Below are positions 63,103-64,000 of a DNA stretch of 64,000 bases, piece by piece; position 1 is the first letter of the stretch, and every line of letters begins with the position of its first letter. Origin of the DNA: an uncultured Bacteroides sp. (lineage in GTDB: Bacteria > Bacteroidota > Bacteroidia > Bacteroidales > Bacteroidaceae); contig CAMTOV010000002.1 in NCBI GenBank assembly GCA_947074235.1, positions 1 through 64,000 on the forward strand, in the 5' to 3' direction. A program made the position numbers and the translations under genes. A model generated the notes under the pieces. The model did no database searches. It was not told the origin of the DNA and saw only the letters and a program-made list of their open reading frames with translations.

Positions 63103-64000
63103 ATGAAACTACATAAAATAATCCTTCCTATAGTGGCATGTGCATTTGCTGTTGGCAGTTGCGATGACGATAAGATGGAATGGGGTAGACCAGAAGGCTA
63201 TGGAGACGTTTCTCTCTCTGAAATTCCTCTTGGTTTGTCAGAAAAAATAGCGAACTACGATTTTATAAAGAACTATGTTCAAAAGTATGCATCACACATG
63301 AGTGTAGGTATTGGTTTAGGAGCCGATCTTTATATCAATGATGCTGAATATAGACAAGTGGCAAATGATAACTATCAAATGATAACTACTGGTAATGCTA
63401 TGAAGCATTCGTCAGTAGTAAAAAATGATGGTAGTTTAAACTTTACAACTATTGATGCTTTTCTTGAAGCTATTCCAGCAGATATGAAAGTCTATGGACA
63501 TAATTTTATTTGGCATACTCAACAAAAACAAACGTACTTGAAAACACTGATTGCTCCCGAAGTAATTGTGGAAACTGGCGATGATGATGTTTGTGAAAAT
63601 GTAGTAACAAACTCTGGTTTCGAAGATGGTACAACAAATCCATGGGGTTGTTGGGGTGGCAATGGGCCATCAAAGAACTTGTCTGAGGCGGGTCAAGGAT
63701 ATAATGGCGATTATGCCATGATATTATCAAACCCTAAAGATGGTAATATGTGGGATGCACAAGCTGCAGTAACTTTTGATACTTATTTAGTGTCGGGCGA
63801 AACCTATGTATTCCAATTCTGGGCTCGTTCTACATCTCCTGCAGGTCAATTGCAAGTTCAAGTGCAAAATAGCTCTACCTATCAAAGCCAAGAAGGTTAT
63901 AATACTTTTGAAGTTGGAACAGAGTGGATTTTATGTCAACACGAATATACTTGTTCGAAAGATGATGTAGACCGCATACTTATTAACTTTGGTAAAATAG
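63103..64000 (+). CDS. GH10 endo-xylanase with CBM4-like insertion (3' end outside window)
   Basis: Open from ATG 63103 to the window edge (299 codons), so absent from the ORF track. A lipoprotein signal ends AVGSC-DDDK. The GH10 N-terminal part follows (about 40-140: MITTGNAMKHSSVV, then KVYGHNFIWHTQQ with the conserved substrate-binding His and Trp). The barrel is then interrupted by a CBM4/9-like module (about 165-299: NVVTNSGFEDGTTNPWG, FQFWARSTSP). The catalytic Glu residues would lie beyond the window. Insertion of CBM4 modules into the GH10 barrel is known in surface xylanases of Bacteroides. It would cut xylan at the cell surface for SusCD import. Confidence 0.9.
   Translation, partial: MKLHKIILPIVACAFAVGSCDDDKMEWGRPEGYGDVSLSEIPLGLSEKIANYDFIKNYVQKYASHMSVGIGLGADLYINDAEYRQVANDNYQMITTGNAMKHSSVVKNDGSLNFTTIDAFLEAIPADMKVYGHNFIWHTQQKQTYLKTLIAPEVIVETGDDDVCENVVTNSGFEDGTTNPWGCWGGNGPSKNLSEAGQGYNGDYAMILSNPKDGNMWDAQAAVTFDTYLVSGETYVFQFWARSTSPAGQLQVQVQNSSTYQSQEGYNTFEVGTEWILCQHEYTCSKDDVDRILINFGKI

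Overview
The window looks like chromosomal DNA of a saccharolytic anaerobe in the order Bacteroidales, close to Bacteroides. The evidence is low GC, a SusC/SusD pair with a hybrid two-component regulator, Bacteroidetes-type promoter boxes (TAnnTTTG at -7, sometimes with TTTG at -33), a truncated-form MetH, a methylmalonyl-CoA decarboxylase operon for propionate, and a monomeric [FeFe] hydrogenase with its three maturases. I saw no tRNA, rRNA, CRISPR array, transposase, phage or integrase gene. The gene set is vertical-looking core metabolism interleaved with plant-polysaccharide loci.

Layout. 1-1.6 kb: a GGGtGRT-family gene (cut by the window edge) behind a NifU-like scaffold gene. 1.8-4.1 kb: a small membrane protein converging on a secreted pectate lyase, with a long palindrome between them. 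4.3-9.5 kb: a DMP19-like protein, then a NigD-like lipoprotein, Yip1-family protein, smpB and metH. 9.6-18.6 kb: a secreted beta-helix protein, divergent from a GH3-CE1 esterase pair, then a CotH-kinase/lamin-tail protein with a type IX-like C-terminal sorting domain. 18.6-21.6 kb: an MFS exporter and hisS. 21.6-26.7 kb: hydA-hydE-hydG-hydF on the minus strand. 26.9-32.4 kb: a PfkB sugar kinase, a small membrane protein, an outer-membrane porin-like protein, groES-groEL and a winged-helix protein. 32.4-39.8 kb: a GH3-GH95-GNAT operon divergent from a GH28 polygalacturonase. 40.1-43.9 kb: nagB, a flavodiiron protein, a radical SAM protein and a HAD phosphatase. 43.9-48.6 kb: mce-mmdA-oadG-biotin carrier-oadB. 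48.7-52.1 kb: a TonB-dependent receptor and a GNAT/FemAB-like acyltransferase. 52.3-64 kb: a xylan-type polysaccharide utilization locus, namely an HTCS regulator divergent from susC-susD-surface glycan-binding protein-GH10 xylanase, with the xylanase cut by the right edge.

How it works together. The HTCS probably senses a xylan oligosaccharide in the periplasm and activates susC. Three phased GTAAC direct repeats in the divergent region are a plausible operator. GH10 and the glycan-binding protein act at the surface, and SusCD imports oligosaccharides. The GH3, CE1, GH95, GH28 and pectate lyase genes would dismantle decorated hemicellulose and pectin. Fermentation electrons can leave through the hydrogenase or the succinate-propionate route, whose last steps (epimerase and Na+-pumping decarboxylase) are encoded here. 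The flavodiiron protein would handle O2 or NO stress.

The less ordinary content is mostly non-coding: an 84-nt hairpin, a 22-bp-period triple repeat, an 11-bp-period TGTA array and several operator-like palindromes. On the protein side, two unrelated proteins carry lamin-tail domains, one of them fused to OadG. I did not find a clearly new multi-gene system.
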